In this document: piece by piece, positions 47,718-59,968 of the stretch
Position numbering within the stretch: the stretch's first letter is position 1
Layout of the letters: the number at the start of each line of letters is the position of its first letter
The notes under the pieces: generated by a model
Database searches by the model: none
What the model saw: only the letters and a program-made list of their open reading frames with translations
Told to the model about the DNA's origin: nothing
Position numbers and translations under genes: made by a program
From: Epichloe hybrida
Taxonomy: Eukaryota > Ascomycota > Sordariomycetes > Hypocreales > Clavicipitaceae
DNA: 64,000 nt
Assembly: GCA_019022495.1 (NCBI GenBank)
Contig: JAFEKR010000006.1
Span: 806,001 to 870,000, forward strand
Direction: 5' to 3'

Positions 47718-50700
47718 TCATTCAATTGCTTTGCACCACGGATGTTCTAGCACCTTTTCAATATCATATCGGTCCTTGACATCTCGATTGAGCATGCAGC
47801 GAACCAGATCGATACTCTCATCACTCATTGTGAATGGGACACGCAGATCCCTATCCATGATCTCATCGATGCTGTAGAACGGGTTCTCTTTGTAAACGAT
47901 GGTGTACAAGAGGATGCCTAGTGCCCAGACATCTTGTTCCTTGCCCCCATAAGGTCTACCAGCCAACACTTCGGGAGCAGCATAATCTATCAAAATGGTT
48001 AGTATGCCACTTGCGAAATGTTAAGCACCTCATTGACATGGATATAATGATGTGGAAACTCACCAATCGTACCAACAAATACATCGAATGGGCCGCTCTT
48101 GATGTATGCTGCGCTTCCAAAGTCGATAAGCTTGATGTTGCCCTCACCATCGAGAATTACGTTCTCATCCTTGATGTCGCGGTGCACGACTAGCGCCTTG
48201 GTGTGCAGGAAATGAATGGCTTTCGCGACTTGGATGAAAATGCTCCGACACTCTGACTCTTCCATGTTGCCTCGTAACTCAATATAATCGAATAGGTCCA
48301 TACCCGGGAGGCCGTGAGGGGCCATTTCGATGTAGTAATTGACATCGTCCTCGAAAAAGCCTTCCATTTCCACGATATTGGGGTGTCTGAACTCGGGCTT
48401 TCGTAGGTAATCCAGTACGTGAATCTCCAAAGGGACAGTTCCAAGTTTTCGATCTCTAGTCCAGGTATCGACCAGAATACGGCGTTTTGTAACATACTTG
48501 AGCACGACCTTCTTGCCGGACGTTTTGTGACGAGCCAATTTGACCTGTCCATAGGCACCTTGTCCCATATCCTCAAGAATAGCATAGGCCTCAATTGAAG
48601 TCTTGGGTGCCGGCTCGACCGCTCTGGCTGGTGTTGACTTTTCACTCACACTAGCCGCAGATTTTGGGTGTCCAGTCAGTTTTGCGGCTGCGCTCATGGC
48701 TGCGTCTCGAAGCTGCTTTGTGAAGGTATGCGGTGCCGACTTCACCTCCTTCTTGGGCGGCTGCTCCTCATCTGATGCTATTTCTATAGGCGTAAGCACT
48801 GGGGGCGCCTGGCCGGGAGAAGGTTGGTGAAGTGGCGTTGTGGTGCCTGATGATCCGGGCGATTGAACGTTCATGCGAGCATGCCCATGAAGGTGCCGTG
48901 AGTAGGTGATCCACAATGCGAATACTATTTCCTTGTGAGTAAAAGAGAATGATTCATCCACACTGTTCGCTTCATCTTCATCACCTCCTTCTTGGACCGT
49001 CTCCTCCACGACGTTGGTTTGCTTTTCACTTTCTACAACACGCATCTGTACGTCAATCATGAGCTCCGATCCATCACGATGCTTGCCAGGTAGGCCGTCT
49101 GGTTGGAGGAAAAGCGCGGCGGCATCGGGGCGGTGCTCTTTCAAAGACAGGAAAGCTGATGCTCTTCGAAATCTCTGCTCTGGAACCACCATTCCATCCA
49201 ACATCTGAAGGCCGTCTTCACGCGTCAGGATATCCACAATCTTGTCGAAATCAGGAATCAACGAGGTAATGGGTAACCCATCAGGATTTTCGTATCCAAA
49301 CAGTGCACCGCAGAAAACAGAATTGGAGCTTCTGATCTTCAAGTTTATGGGGTCTACCACGATTATGCCGGCCATGTGAGGAAAGGTCGATACACGTAGT
49401 TCGAGCTTACCAGGCACTTGCTCAACCATGCATGGGGTGCTAACTTGGTGGGCGTTGGGGCATGTGAAGAACCTCCTCCTCGCAATCTGAGCAAAGTCGA
49501 GATCACCGATTGTTGGATCGATACCCTGCCGCGGAATTCGGGGTATCAATTCTGCCACGTCAAATCCAGAGCCTTTGGCTTTGGAGCCCCATATTGTGTC
49601 TGGTGAGCCAGAAATATTCTTGACACAGCCTTCCTCGTCTATGGTGACATGCGCCACATCCTCAAGAATTTCCTCCAGGACCCAAATCAGACCCACACGC
49701 TTCTCCTTCACCCATAGACTGGCAGAGCCGGTGGTCCCGTTTCTTTTCTGGATGGGAACAACGTCTCCGCAAAGCAGGACACCTCTTGAGAGGTTGCTGC
49801 GGTGTTGCCCACTGCCTCTAGTTGCTGGTGGGGTCGGGTCACCACTGTGGACGGTTTGGGCTCGTCTTGAACCAGGTTTGGTCGGTTGCGATCGTGAGTT
49901 GGGTTTGCTCAGTAGCTGCGCCGTGATTCCTGATCGTGTACCAAGAAGTGTCGTGGCTGCAGAGGCTGCAGGACTTTCATGCTTTGGTGTCTCCTGGCTC
50001 CCCTCCGTGGAGCCCTCGTCGATCTGCAGAAGCTTTCGCTCCAACCAAGCTCTTCTCTCTTCTTGAACCACCTCTAAAATGCCCAGTTTACGGATTTCGG
50101 CCTTTGTCACGCCGAAGACGAGACAAGCGAGATCGTTGGCCGCAATAATCGTCCACGGAGGTTTTGCTTCAGTCGTAAAGATAGCTTGTGCAGCAGGGTC
50201 CCATCTATTGGTATGACCATGTGCAGTCGGCGTAATGGCACTTGGAAAAGCCTTGAAGGATTGCCCAGTGTGTATCGCAGTGGGAGACGGGAGTGGTTCG
50301 TCATAAATTGGTTGCCCTGCCAGGAAAGGCTGAGCCATGGTGTCCAAGAGCTTGTCCTGTAAAGTGATTCCCAAGGTGTCTGTCATTGTGCGCTTCAGGC
50401 TGGTTGGTCTTGCAGGAACTTGTGCCTTCCCATCAGTAGCTTTGCTTTCGTGCTTCGTCCCGGCCTCATTGGAAATGTTGGCTTCATGGTCCAGTTCTGG
50501 GACAACCGGGAGATTGTCCACTCCAACGCCATCGGATGACTGAAACCTGAATAGCGGAGACCTTGAACCTTGTGCTTGGCCAGTGATAGGAGACACAACA
50601 TCGGATGCAGTGGCGCTGGTGCGAGAAATTTGGGGCTTGAATTGCCTTTCGAATAGGTTTTCGCCTGTTATATCAGCTGGTCCTGTCAAGGGTGGCAGAG

Positions 50701-51575
50701 CAGCAACGTCCGAATTGGGTAAATTGTTCGCCCCAATCAGCTGTGCTCGTGCCAGCAACTCCAGCATGTTTTGTGTCTCAACATCACCGGTCACACGAGC
50801 TTGAGCACTGGCAAGACCTGCTTGCATTGGATTCATGGACCAACCCATTCGATCCTTTATGAAATCCATGGAACGCTTGAGAATCGTTTGCCGGTTGTGT
50901 ATAAACTCTTCAGATTGATGAGCAAAAGAAAACGAGTGCAGCGACTCGGAGGGGAATCGTGATAAGTCTTCGGAGAAACTAGGCGAGGCCGGACCTGTAG
51001 CATGTTGCAGGTTACCAGTGCTCGCAAGCATGGCACTCATGGAGGTCGAGCGAGATAGCGCAACAACGGAAGGATTTCGCGAGGAAGCAGTTGAATTAGG
51101 CATAGTCGGGGCTCGCGAAGAAGTATGTTGTTGGCGAATGCGCCGCAGTCCAGTGATGCCTGGGCCATGATCGTGGTCGTTTAAGTGAGGAGATCTACGT
51201 CGAGGGAACGATATGCAAAGCTTTTGGTTAGCTCAAGGGAACATTCGTGGGGGAGAAATCATATTATAACCGGCGTAGCGCACCTTGCTAGTCCATCATA
51301 GTCCATGGGAGAGCTCAAGGGACCCTCGAACGACATGCGATATCGACTTCGGTCAACAGTCGCGTCGGTGGGGAGGGCAAGATTGCCAGTGCTGCGATTC
51401 TTGGGCAAAGACAGCGGCGGTACTAGCTTTCCACGGCCTCTTTCATCTTCCCCAATATTATCATCGGTTCCTACAGCGGCGAAGATGATACAGTCAGCAT
51501 GGTTTGGTCGGTTCACGGCGGCGGCGTCAGAGGGTGGCACGCACGTTGTTCTTGTTGCCCGCCATGCATCAGCAT
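47718..51575 (-). CDS. PAS-domain serine/threonine kinase (PSK1/PSK2 type)
   Basis: Four exons: 51575-51545, 51470-51284, 51194-48064 and 47986-47718, with introns of 74, 89 and 77 bp. The product is 1205 aa. A PAS domain lies at about residues 400-470 (PPWTIIAANDLACLVFGVT). A kinase domain fills about residues 940-1205: glycine loop GQGAYGQVK, VAIK-type Lys in KKVVLKYV, catalytic HRDIKDEN, LIDFGSAA and APEVL just after the last intron. From the family, PAS kinases sense metabolic state and control sugar partitioning, glycogen synthase and translation. The first two exons are inferred: the frame upstream of the internal ATG at 51103 is open and protein-like (HDHGPGITGLRRIRQQ) but needs spliced upstream exons to reach an ATG. 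Start at 51103 (1102 aa) is the conservative alternative. Confidence 0.9.
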
Positions 51576-54478
51576 CCTAGACGGCGAGCCCGAACCCGCC
51601 GACGAAACAATGACCGAAAGGATAGCGGACGATGACGAGATACCCTGTTGAGCAGTGGCAGGTAGTGCACGATGAGAAAATCGGGAGTAATGCGTGTTAG
51701 CCACCAAGCTTAGCTCAGCTCAGCTCAGAATATACAATAATATGAGGCGGAAGTGGGATAGTCGGGCCACGACGAATGAGGACGGAGAGGGGTGGGTTTG
51801 TTTGGTTGGTCTGTAATATTGACGGAAGGTGCTCTCGCGCAGGCGAAAGCGTGTGATGCGGGAAAACCGGATAGCTCCTGCCAGACTGACCAGACCTCAA
51901 GATCAAATACTTGAATGTTCCTGCACTCTCTCGGCGATGCCGCCCACGTTACCAAGCCCGAGGTCAAGTCTGACCCGGGCAGTCAATCTAGGATTGTCTC
52001 ACGCAGCACGGATGGGAGTGCTCTGCCTACGCTGGGAGATGGCCGAAGTCGAGAAGTGGTTCAAGGGAGGGGAAAAAAAAAAAGAGAGACTTGGTTTGTA
52101 GCACATAAGTAGTACGGATTAGTGTCTTATGGCAACCCCAATGGGGCCACCCGCAGGAGTTACAAGTTACAAGTTACATACAGTGGGTTGTACAGTGGGG
52201 TGTACGGTCACGTCAGGGTCAGGGTCAGGCTGGGCTACCAGTTCAAAGCGGGCCGCACGACGGGCAGCAAAACTCGTTGAATAACTGACGACAAAGGACA
52301 GGACTCATACATAGGAGCGGCGGGCCAAGAAGAAGGAGGGGTTCACATCGACGTGATCCAGCTGACATTCGTTCGGATTGGCCACGCATGCCCAACAGAA
52401 TCTGTCGAAGCATCTGTCGAAGCATCTGTCGAAGCATCTGTCGAAGCACCTGTGACGGGAATGATCCATCGACATGCTGCAATCGTAACACGAGGTATGC
52501 GGCGGGAATCAATAAGGGCGTAATTGCAGATAAATTACGGATCAAAGCAGTCAACAAAATGCACATCAGGTACAGGATATTCACAGCACATTGAGTTGGT
52601 CTGAGCTTGAGCCTTTCCACGGCCGCTGGTGTTGAAGGATTGGCAGTGCACACTAAGAAGTAACCTGCTCAGACTCTCCCGAGCCACAATCTGTTATTTT
52701 CATTGCATTGTACTGCATTGATCATCTGTACATTGAATGCCACCGTTTGGCAGACATCCCGTCCGACTTCTATGTACAAGTCGCGGGACTCAGTATGCAT
52801 CTGATGGCAGCAAAAGGAACAATGGGCACGGATCCGTAGTTTTATTCTGTTGTTTAAGAATTGGCAGCACGGGCAGACGAGAAAAGTTGACATTGTGGCA
52901 TCCCAGCACTCGTCATCAAACCCCAACCCCCCCTGGTCGAAACCGAAGCGGGCGCTGGGAGGCACGAAGGGGAAACAGGAAGGCAGCAAGGCAGGAGGGG
53001 TCCTTGAACTAGCGCGCGGGCGCTTGGTCGATCTAGTGGCGATATTAGAGTCTCATGTTTTCAAACGTGAAAATGCGCAGCACCCGATAATAAAGGCCGC
53101 ATACGAACTAGGTGCGTCGGAATCGTTCTGCGAATAGAAAGCCTGGACTGTAAATGCATGGTGCAGAAAAGTGCTTTTTGTTCCGATTGTGGGAAGAAAG
53201 CCATGTCGCCCCAGCAAATACGATTGATGTTTCCTGCGTGTTGGCTGCTGTTGGATGGGTATACTTGACCAGAATAATGCTGGTCCCCCGTCCGTGGCAA
53301 GCCGCAGACCGTGGGGAAACCCTGGCCTTGTTAATTAAGTAATTAAGGCCTCGCAAAGTCACTCGACCCACAACACCCTTGGTCGCCACAAGCGACATCT
53401 ATGTATGTATGTATGTACATGTAGAGCATGAGGAAGCCCCCTAAATACTAGGTATTTGCCCAAGATATAGGTAATTATATCTCGATAGATCGCACAGGCA
53501 TATGAATGTAGCTTGAATTGGTGGATGTTGATGGCACATGAGCCCATGTAGTGACCACCGCCAGGCCTTATCACCGTCACCAAAAAGAGATGTTATGTAG
53601 TCTGGTGGGATGGGAACTTTGCGATCGATGGGTCCAAGCGGGTCCAAGGGGGGGGGGGGTTGGTCACGTCGCCTCGGCCCTAACGGCCCACCCGGAGTGG
53701 CCTTCTGCCCTCCAGGGTGCTGTCAACTAGGAAAACAGGGTCCATCCCCCCCTCGGAGCCGCGCGAAAAGCGCTTCTTCAACGGCTCGCCGTCTCTTTTC
53801 TACTCCTTGATTTCACCATCTCTCTTCTTCCCGCCCATATGATCATGATGATGGCTTTCTGAATGGACATGTGCCTCATTTCTGTTGATACCACAGTCGC
53901 CATCCTGGTTCGTCGGGTTGTTGCGTGACAGCTCGCTCGGGCAAAGGCGCAGGTGCCCTCCCGGAGCGACAACCTGCTGCTGACCTGCTGACCTGCTGAC
54001 CAGCTGACCAGACGACCAGACCCCGCGGTCCGAGGTTACCGCTGATCACGTTAGGCTGCTTATCGCGACACCAACCACTGACTGCCCTTGTCCTTTATGC
54101 TGATACCGGCATCTTCTCTTGTCCATCCTGTCTGTCAACTAGTCAACTCGTGTCTCTCTACGCTCGCTGGATCGAGCTTCACTCACCGCGAGACGGTGGC
54201 TTGCCATCACGGACAGCCTCGTTTATTGTCTCCGCTTGTTTCGAATTGAATTTCGTCCGCTGCACATCACTAAGCTCAGTCATCTTGTCAACTGAACCAT
54301 AGTCGTCTTTCCACATCAAGCCCCGCGACAGAGCTGTCGATGAAATCCATTGAGAAAGAGCAAGCTACTTTCGACTATTGATGGACAAAACTCTTCCATC
54401 AAGATACACACACAAACACGCGCAAACAGAGAGAGAAAGGGTTGCCTGGTCAGCTATTACTCCTAGAACCAAGTCAAA
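51576..54478. other. Long divergent intergenic region (2.9 kb)
   Basis: This region lies between the PAS kinase and the F-box gene. It holds AGCTC repeats near 51713-51727, four exact copies of TCTGTCGAAGCA at 52401-52448, a TATG microsatellite at 53400-53416, a 12-base G-run at 53648-53659 and CTGACCTG/CTGACCAG repeats at about 53981-54012. The ORFs present (for example 52243-52653 minus) owe part of their length to these repeats and show no domain. It probably carries two long 5' UTRs. Confidence 0.55.
52401..52448. repeat. 12-bp tandem repeat, four exact units
   Basis: TCTGTCGAAGCA is repeated four times head to tail in intergenic DNA; no associated gene is seen. Confidence 0.9.
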
Positions 54479-56557
54479 ATGGCCACCATCGACAGAGATT
54501 CTTCTACTCCGCCCCCATCGACGACACCGTCGACCATGGGCAGAAATATCTCCACCTCTCCTGAGACACCCATCAAAGGCAAAAGCCGTCAGCGTTTACT
54601 ACGGGGTTTGCAAAGAATATCATCCTCACCGTCACTGAATGGCCTTCGCCGCTCTCGTTCAGTCAGTAGCCCATACAGCACGAGAGGCACACTTTCTTGT
54701 GCCAGTCTCGCAGCCGTCGGCCCTCCCCAGACTCCGTCCGGTGCCAGATCCTCGACCCCCCAATCATCACCGCTGGGTCTGCCGAGCGTCCCAGCTTCCA
54801 TCTCGCAAACTTGTAGCCACGAGTTTCCCTTCTACGACAGCACCATGAGTCAACTTGCCGTTCGGAAAATCGATAACGTTGACCAAAATGGCGCACCTCC
54901 TGTGGCTGCACTCCCCGCCGACTTGAGGTCGACCAAATTGGAAGCACAGAACAAATTGAAAACACTGGCAAAGGGACCATTGAAGCCCTCATTTCCTTTT
55001 TGGGAAAACATACCCCACGAAATTCGGATGCGAATATTATCCTTCCTCTGGCCAAAAGAGCTGGTTCAGACCTCTAGAGTTAGCAAGTCATTCTACAGAT
55101 TCTGCTTCGACGGGCAGTTGTGGACCTCGCTCGACGCTTCCGAGTTCTACAAGGAGATCCCCGCCGAATCGCTCGCTAGAATCATCGTCTCTGCGGGCCC
55201 TTTTATCAAAGATTTGAACCTGAGAGGCTGTGTCCAGGTGGAACACTACAAGCGAACAGAGGCCATTGTCAAAGCTTGTAGAAACCTGATGAACGCAACG
55301 TTGGAGGGCTGTCGAAACTTCCAGAAAAGCACTTTGCACACTTTGTTGCGAACAAACGAGAAGCTGGTCCACCTCAACCTGACGGGCTTGTCTGCCGTCT
55401 CCAACACCTCATGCAGGATCATTGCTGAATCATGTCCACAGCTGCAAACTTTCAATGTCTCGTGGTGTAGCAAAGTGGAAGCCCGAGGAATCAAGGCCAT
55501 TATCGAGTCCTGTCCCAGATTGAACGATTTAAGAGCCGGAGAAGTACGGGGCTTTGACGACATGGCGACGGCTGAGGCTATATTCGCCACCAACAATCTT
55601 GAGCGTCTCGTTCTCTGCGGATGCGTCGAGCTGACTGATGACGCCCTTCAAGTTATGATGCAAGGCCATGACCCAGAGCTTGACATACTGACCGGACGAC
55701 CCCTTGTTCCTCCTCGGAAGTTGAGACACTTGGACCTAAGTCGATGTAACCGTATATCTAGCAGCGGCGTTCGATCCATTGGTTATGCCGTGCCAGCATT
55801 GGAAGGGCTTCAACTCTCGGGCTGTAGATCAATTACTGACGCAGCACTCGAGCCAATACTCGCCTCGACCCCGCGACTCACCCATCTCGAGTTGGAAGAC
55901 CTAGAAGAGCTTACAAACTCACTCATGTCAGAGCACCTTGCCAAAGCTCCTTGTGCAGAGACTCTGGAGCATTTGTCCATCAGTTGTTGCGAAGGCATTG
56001 GTGACGTCGGCATGCTACCAGTGCTGCATAAATGCCTGAATTTGAAACGTGTTGACATGGATAACACGCGAATCAGCGACCTTTCTCTAGCCGAGGCTGC
56101 GGCCATGATCATCAGGCGATCCAAGAGATCGTTCACTGCGGATGAGCGGCCCAGGATTACGCTTCAGCTGGTTGTCTATGACTGTCAGAATGTCACTTGG
56201 ACTGGGATCCGAGAGGTTCTGTTCCGCAACGCCCAGATCAGACCGTCCGTGGGACAACCAGGGAAAGTGACGTACCCGACCGAGATCATCGGGCTGAAAT
56301 GTTTTTACGGCTTCCAGATGACGGTCGACGAACACCAGAAGCGAGTGCTACGGGGTGATCTCTCATCTGCTGGCAGACTAGAGCGAAAATGGGCCGACTA
56401 TATGCAAGCACATGAAGAGGCCGGGGTAGGCGGTGTAGGCACTCGCCGAAGAAGACGACGCGCCAGAGATGCTCATACTCTCCAAATGAACGAAGAGGAT
56501 GGAGCCATTGTCGGTCGTCGGCGAGCGCGAACAACGGGAGCTTGCTCCGTTATGTGA
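54479..56557 (+). CDS. F-box/leucine-rich-repeat protein with C-terminal CaaX box
   Basis: Single exon, 692 aa. Residues 1-170 are Ser/Pro/Thr-rich and likely disordered. An F-box follows at about 172-220 (PFWENIPHEIRMRILSFL, then SRVSKSFYRFC). About 12 cysteine-containing AMN1/Grr1-type leucine-rich repeats follow to about residue 560 (LNLRGCVQ, LNLTGLSAVS, LVLCGCVELTDDA, LDLSRCNRIS, LQLSGCRSITDAA). The tail has an RRRRRRAR run and ends in CSVM, a CaaX prenylation motif, so membrane attachment is likely. From the family, it would be the substrate receptor of an SCF ubiquitin ligase (F-box binds Skp1, repeats bind substrate). The target is unknown. The upstream leader is long and CT-rich, as in many fungal housekeeping promoters. 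Confidence 0.92.
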   Translation: MATIDRDSSTPPPSTTPSTMGRNISTSPETPIKGKSRQRLLRGLQRISSSPSLNGLRRSRSVSSPYSTRGTLSCASLAAVGPPQTPSGARSSTPQSSPLGLPSVPASISQTCSHEFPFYDSTMSQLAVRKIDNVDQNGAPPVAALPADLRSTKLEAQNKLKTLAKGPLKPSFPFWENIPHEIRMRILSFLWPKELVQTSRVSKSFYRFCFDGQLWTSLDASEFYKEIPAESLARIIVSAGPFIKDLNLRGCVQVEHYKRTEAIVKACRNLMNATLEGCRNFQKSTLHTLLRTNEKLVHLNLTGLSAVSNTSCRIIAESCPQLQTFNVSWCSKVEARGIKAIIESCPRLNDLRAGEVRGFDDMATAEAIFATNNLERLVLCGCVELTDDALQVMMQGHDPELDILTGRPLVPPRKLRHLDLSRCNRISSSGVRSIGYAVPALEGLQLSGCRSITDAALEPILASTPRLTHLELEDLEELTNSLMSEHLAKAPCAETLEHLSISCCEGIGDVGMLPVLHKCLNLKRVDMDNTRISDLSLAEAAAMIIRRSKRSFTADERPRITLQLVVYDCQNVTWTGIREVLFRNAQIRPSVGQPGKVTYPTEIIGLKCFYGFQMTVDEHQKRVLRGDLSSAGRLERKWADYMQAHEEAGVGGVGTRRRRRRARDAHTLQMNEEDGAIVGRRRARTTGACSVM

Positions 56558-58450
56558 AATGCTTGACCACGACGGACTGAGAAAGCCTTTGGCTAGATGC
56601 ACAATTCTTTTCAGGAACATGGTGGCGACTGGGAGTCAATGTTGCGCATGATGTATGCGCTTGGATGCATGCGAGGACCGCGTGTGTCTCGTTCACTTGT
56701 ATTTGATTTTCTTTTTTTTTTTTTTCGATTTAGAACATCTTATCGGCGTTTGTGGTAGAATGACTTTTCCTGGGATATGGAGATGGAGACGAACGGGTCA
56801 TGGGAAGACTGAGTACTGTTGGTACCATTGTTCACGGGGGCTGTCATCAGATGGCACGCACCGGGGCTCTATGATGATTCTTGGTTACCATCGTATCCCG
56901 AGGTCAGGTCCGGTCCGGACACGCCATTCCTTACATGTTCCCGACTTATATTTACTCACAGACAACTTATGCCATGACGGCAGTCACACTTAGCTTTTAC
57001 AAGCAGCCTGCATGGCCAGCGTGTCCATAGACATCGAAATTGAACGAAATTCGCACCTGTCGCCATTTTCAATGAATCAATCCCCGTGAAGCAGCTAACC
57101 TATACCCCAACGACCAACATTTATCGTTGGACTGATTCGCAAACATGCATTGTCTGGAATCTAATAAGCTCTCTCGCACATATGTACCATGCGTAACCTG
57201 ACCTCTTGCATCCCCGAACAGAATGGACCGACAAAGCCATTTCCAACTGGCTGCATTGTACGGAGTACTGCGCCCCATGAACAGAAGAGAAGATGCACCC
57301 CCTCCCAAACAGACAATATTGAAGATGTCCCACATTCTTCATCTGAATGGCCCCTCTTGTATTTTTCTTCGAAGACGGTCCCGAATCATGCACGCATCGA
57401 CAACGACGAGTTGTCAATAGACAGGGATTGTGGGGGGATGGCCAAAGGGGGCGTGCTCTCATAAGGGCGTGACATGACACATGACAGGTTACACGAGACA
57501 TGCGCACGGAGTTGGGAGCACAGCACATGTCCTGTGCTGCTGCGCGTGAGGAGAACTGGGGAGCTCGTACGAATTTACGGAGTAAAGAATGAAAAAAAAA
57601 AAAAATGTCCATGTCGCGTGCTGCTGTACCCTTGGGGATTCCCTTGGGGATTCGTCGGACCGGTCCATTGGACTCGCACAGAATGAGGTGAGTTGGCAAA
57701 CATTTTTCTTTCTTTCTTTCTCAATCATCTGCAGGAATCGTCGGAAATGTTATTCTGTACTCCGTATGGATCCGTGTTCATGAATGAAGTAACAATGTCC
57801 AGTTTTTTTTCTGTGGGGCCCGTTCGTGACCTCGGACCACTTACACAGCTGGGCCAGTGAAGGGGGCCCGACAAAACCTTCAACAACCAACAACGCCCAG
57901 CCCAGCCCACGGACAACTCAACTCGCCCACCGGCATCGCTCTCATCTCGCCTAAGTGCGCAAAAGCGCTCTGGAACCACTTGGTACTCTTCCCCGTCCTG
58001 CCCAGAGATGACGGTACGGGAAGAAAATATTTAAAAAGAATAAAAAAAAGAAAAAAAGTGACATCCCGATACCCCGGCATCCCGACAGACACCCTGACGG
58101 CCCATCATCCAACTGTTCTTCACCGAACCTTCATCTCCAGAACGGGACCCCCCCGTGGCGTCTGGTATTTCGTCTTCCATTGATCAGACACCTCCTCATC
58201 ATTTCCTGCACCCCTTTTGTGGATGACGGGAGATAGCGAAAGTATTTCCTCTCGCTGAAATAATTATCTCACACCCCGTCCAAACATCCTACCAACGGGG
58301 AGGAAGGGCCTGCTTTATCTTCTATTTTATTTCATTTTTGATTTAAAAAAAATTACTGGATTTTTTTTTTCTCCCTTTTCCTTCTTTTTAAAAAGTTTCG
58401 GTTGCTCCAGTCCTTACTCCGGCTACGGACACTCCCAACATAGCAGAACA
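56558..58450. other. Intergenic region (1.9 kb), no gene seen
   Basis: This spacer contains a 13-base T-run near 56713, a 13-base A-run near 57592, and three TACGGAGTA/TACTCCGTA motifs (57259-57267, 57576-57584, 57758-57766). The overlapping ORFs on both strands are GC-texture shadows with no domain. Confidence 0.55.
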
Positions 58451-59968
58451 ATGGTTTTGGAAAAAATCTACGTGGTGCGGCATGGGGTGAGTGGCGTTCC
58501 TTTGCTCTTTTGTTCACAGACCCCGGTAGCCAAGACAATAGGAAGAAGACCAGGCGCCTCAAGGCAAGGGAAAAAAAAAATCACGATGGTTTCTTTTGCA
58601 ATGGAATGGGCAAACACAGTATTGACTCGGCCATCTCTTTCTTCCCTTCTCGCCCGATTTAGTTTCGTTCCAGTTGGTCCGTTGATCCTAAAACAGGAGT
58701 CTACAGTGGCGTGCCGTCTCCAACTGGTATCCCAGGAGATCCGGCACTCACGTCGTATGGAATAGATCAGAGTAAGGAGATGGGGAGACATCTCATGACG
58801 TTGGACCCCAAGATCGACAAGGTGTATTCTAGTCCCTTCTACAGATGCTTGCAGACAATGGCCCCGTTTATGGAACTTCAGCAACAAGAGGCCCAGGCCA
58901 CGGCAAAGAGGGCTCAAACTCTCGGAAGTGGTCATGCATCCGGTACAACGGGTGGGGGATCCTTACCCCCCGATGGTCATGCTGCAGTGACCAAGATGCT
59001 TCCTGAGCATGGCATTCGTGAGTGGTTCGGGTCCGCTCCGTTTGATCACCCGGAGCCAGCTGCGCCGGAGGTGCTGAAGGGCATGTTTCCGAGTTATGAC
59101 CATGAATACGTGTCAGTCGTCACGCCGTCCAGAAGAGGCGAGACGCTGGAGCAGTTGCAACAGAGGATCACCAAGGCCCTGAGGGGTATCATCAACCAGT
59201 GCGATGCAGACGGTACTCGGGCCGTTGTTCTCTGCAGCCATGCAGCTGTCATCATTCTGATCGGACGCATTCTGACCGCCCAGGTTCCTGCCAGCGTGGA
59301 CATCGACGACTTTCACGCCTACACATGTGGTTTGAGCGTCTATGGCCGGACCGGGACCGGGACCAACGCCACTGCAAAAGATTCTTTGGCCAGCCGCGGT
59401 GACCGCCGCCCAAAATCTGAACCAGGTATGTGAGCAACGCTGCTGCACTCGAGACGTGCAGTACAGTACTTTGCCAGTGTCGTTCAGCTCAACGGGCAAG
59501 CTGTACGAAGGCACCATAGAGGTTGCTGCCACTGCATGGCAGTGTGCCCTCGAAATATGGCCTGTGACACGCCTACTCACACATTCCTTCATTACAGACA
59601 CAGCGGCAGATTTGATCGGCGGTTGGGACTGTCATCTAAACAGTGACTGCAGCTTCTTGAGTGGTGGCCCAGAACGAGGATGGTGAGTCCCCCTATATGC
59701 AAGAGGCATTTTTGGCCATCGGCTTTGCTACGCGTTCGACCTGTTGTTTGCCTCTTTGCTTGTTTGCTTGTTTATTCTGTTTATTTCGTTTTTAACTTTT
59801 GCCATTTATTTGAAAATTTCGTGGACGGGTCGGTGTGTTCTCCTGGCTTTGTTTGTTGTGTTGTTTCCTTTGGACGAGGACTAAAACATGTCTAGGAGTT
59901 TTTCGGGAGATGAATCGTTTCCCGACACAGGTTCTCTCTCTCGAACCGAAGACAATTGCAAGCTTTAG
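58451..59968 (+). CDS. Histidine-phosphatase (phosphoglycerate-mutase-like) family protein
   Basis: Four exons: 58451-58486, 58663-59425, 59598-59682 and 59896-59968, with unusually long introns of 176, 172 and 213 bp. The product is 318 aa. The catalytic RHG motif is at residues 10-12 (YVVRHGF, split by the first intron), and the second active-site His is in VVLCSHAAV. YSSPFYRCLQT is the conserved phosphatase helix. The C-terminal block SDCSFLSGGPERGW then SFSGDESF is typical of the fungal family. S. cerevisiae Tfc7 (TFIIIC tau55) carries a related phosphatase domain, so a link to TFIIIC is possible, but orthology cannot be settled here. The first ATG (58451) supplies the RHG motif; starting at 58711 would lose it. 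Confidence 0.88.

Noticed and set aside
52243..52653. 136-aa minus-strand ORF with VLRQM repeats
   Set aside because: The repeats are a translation of the 12-bp tandem array; the rest shows no domain and no good codon texture.
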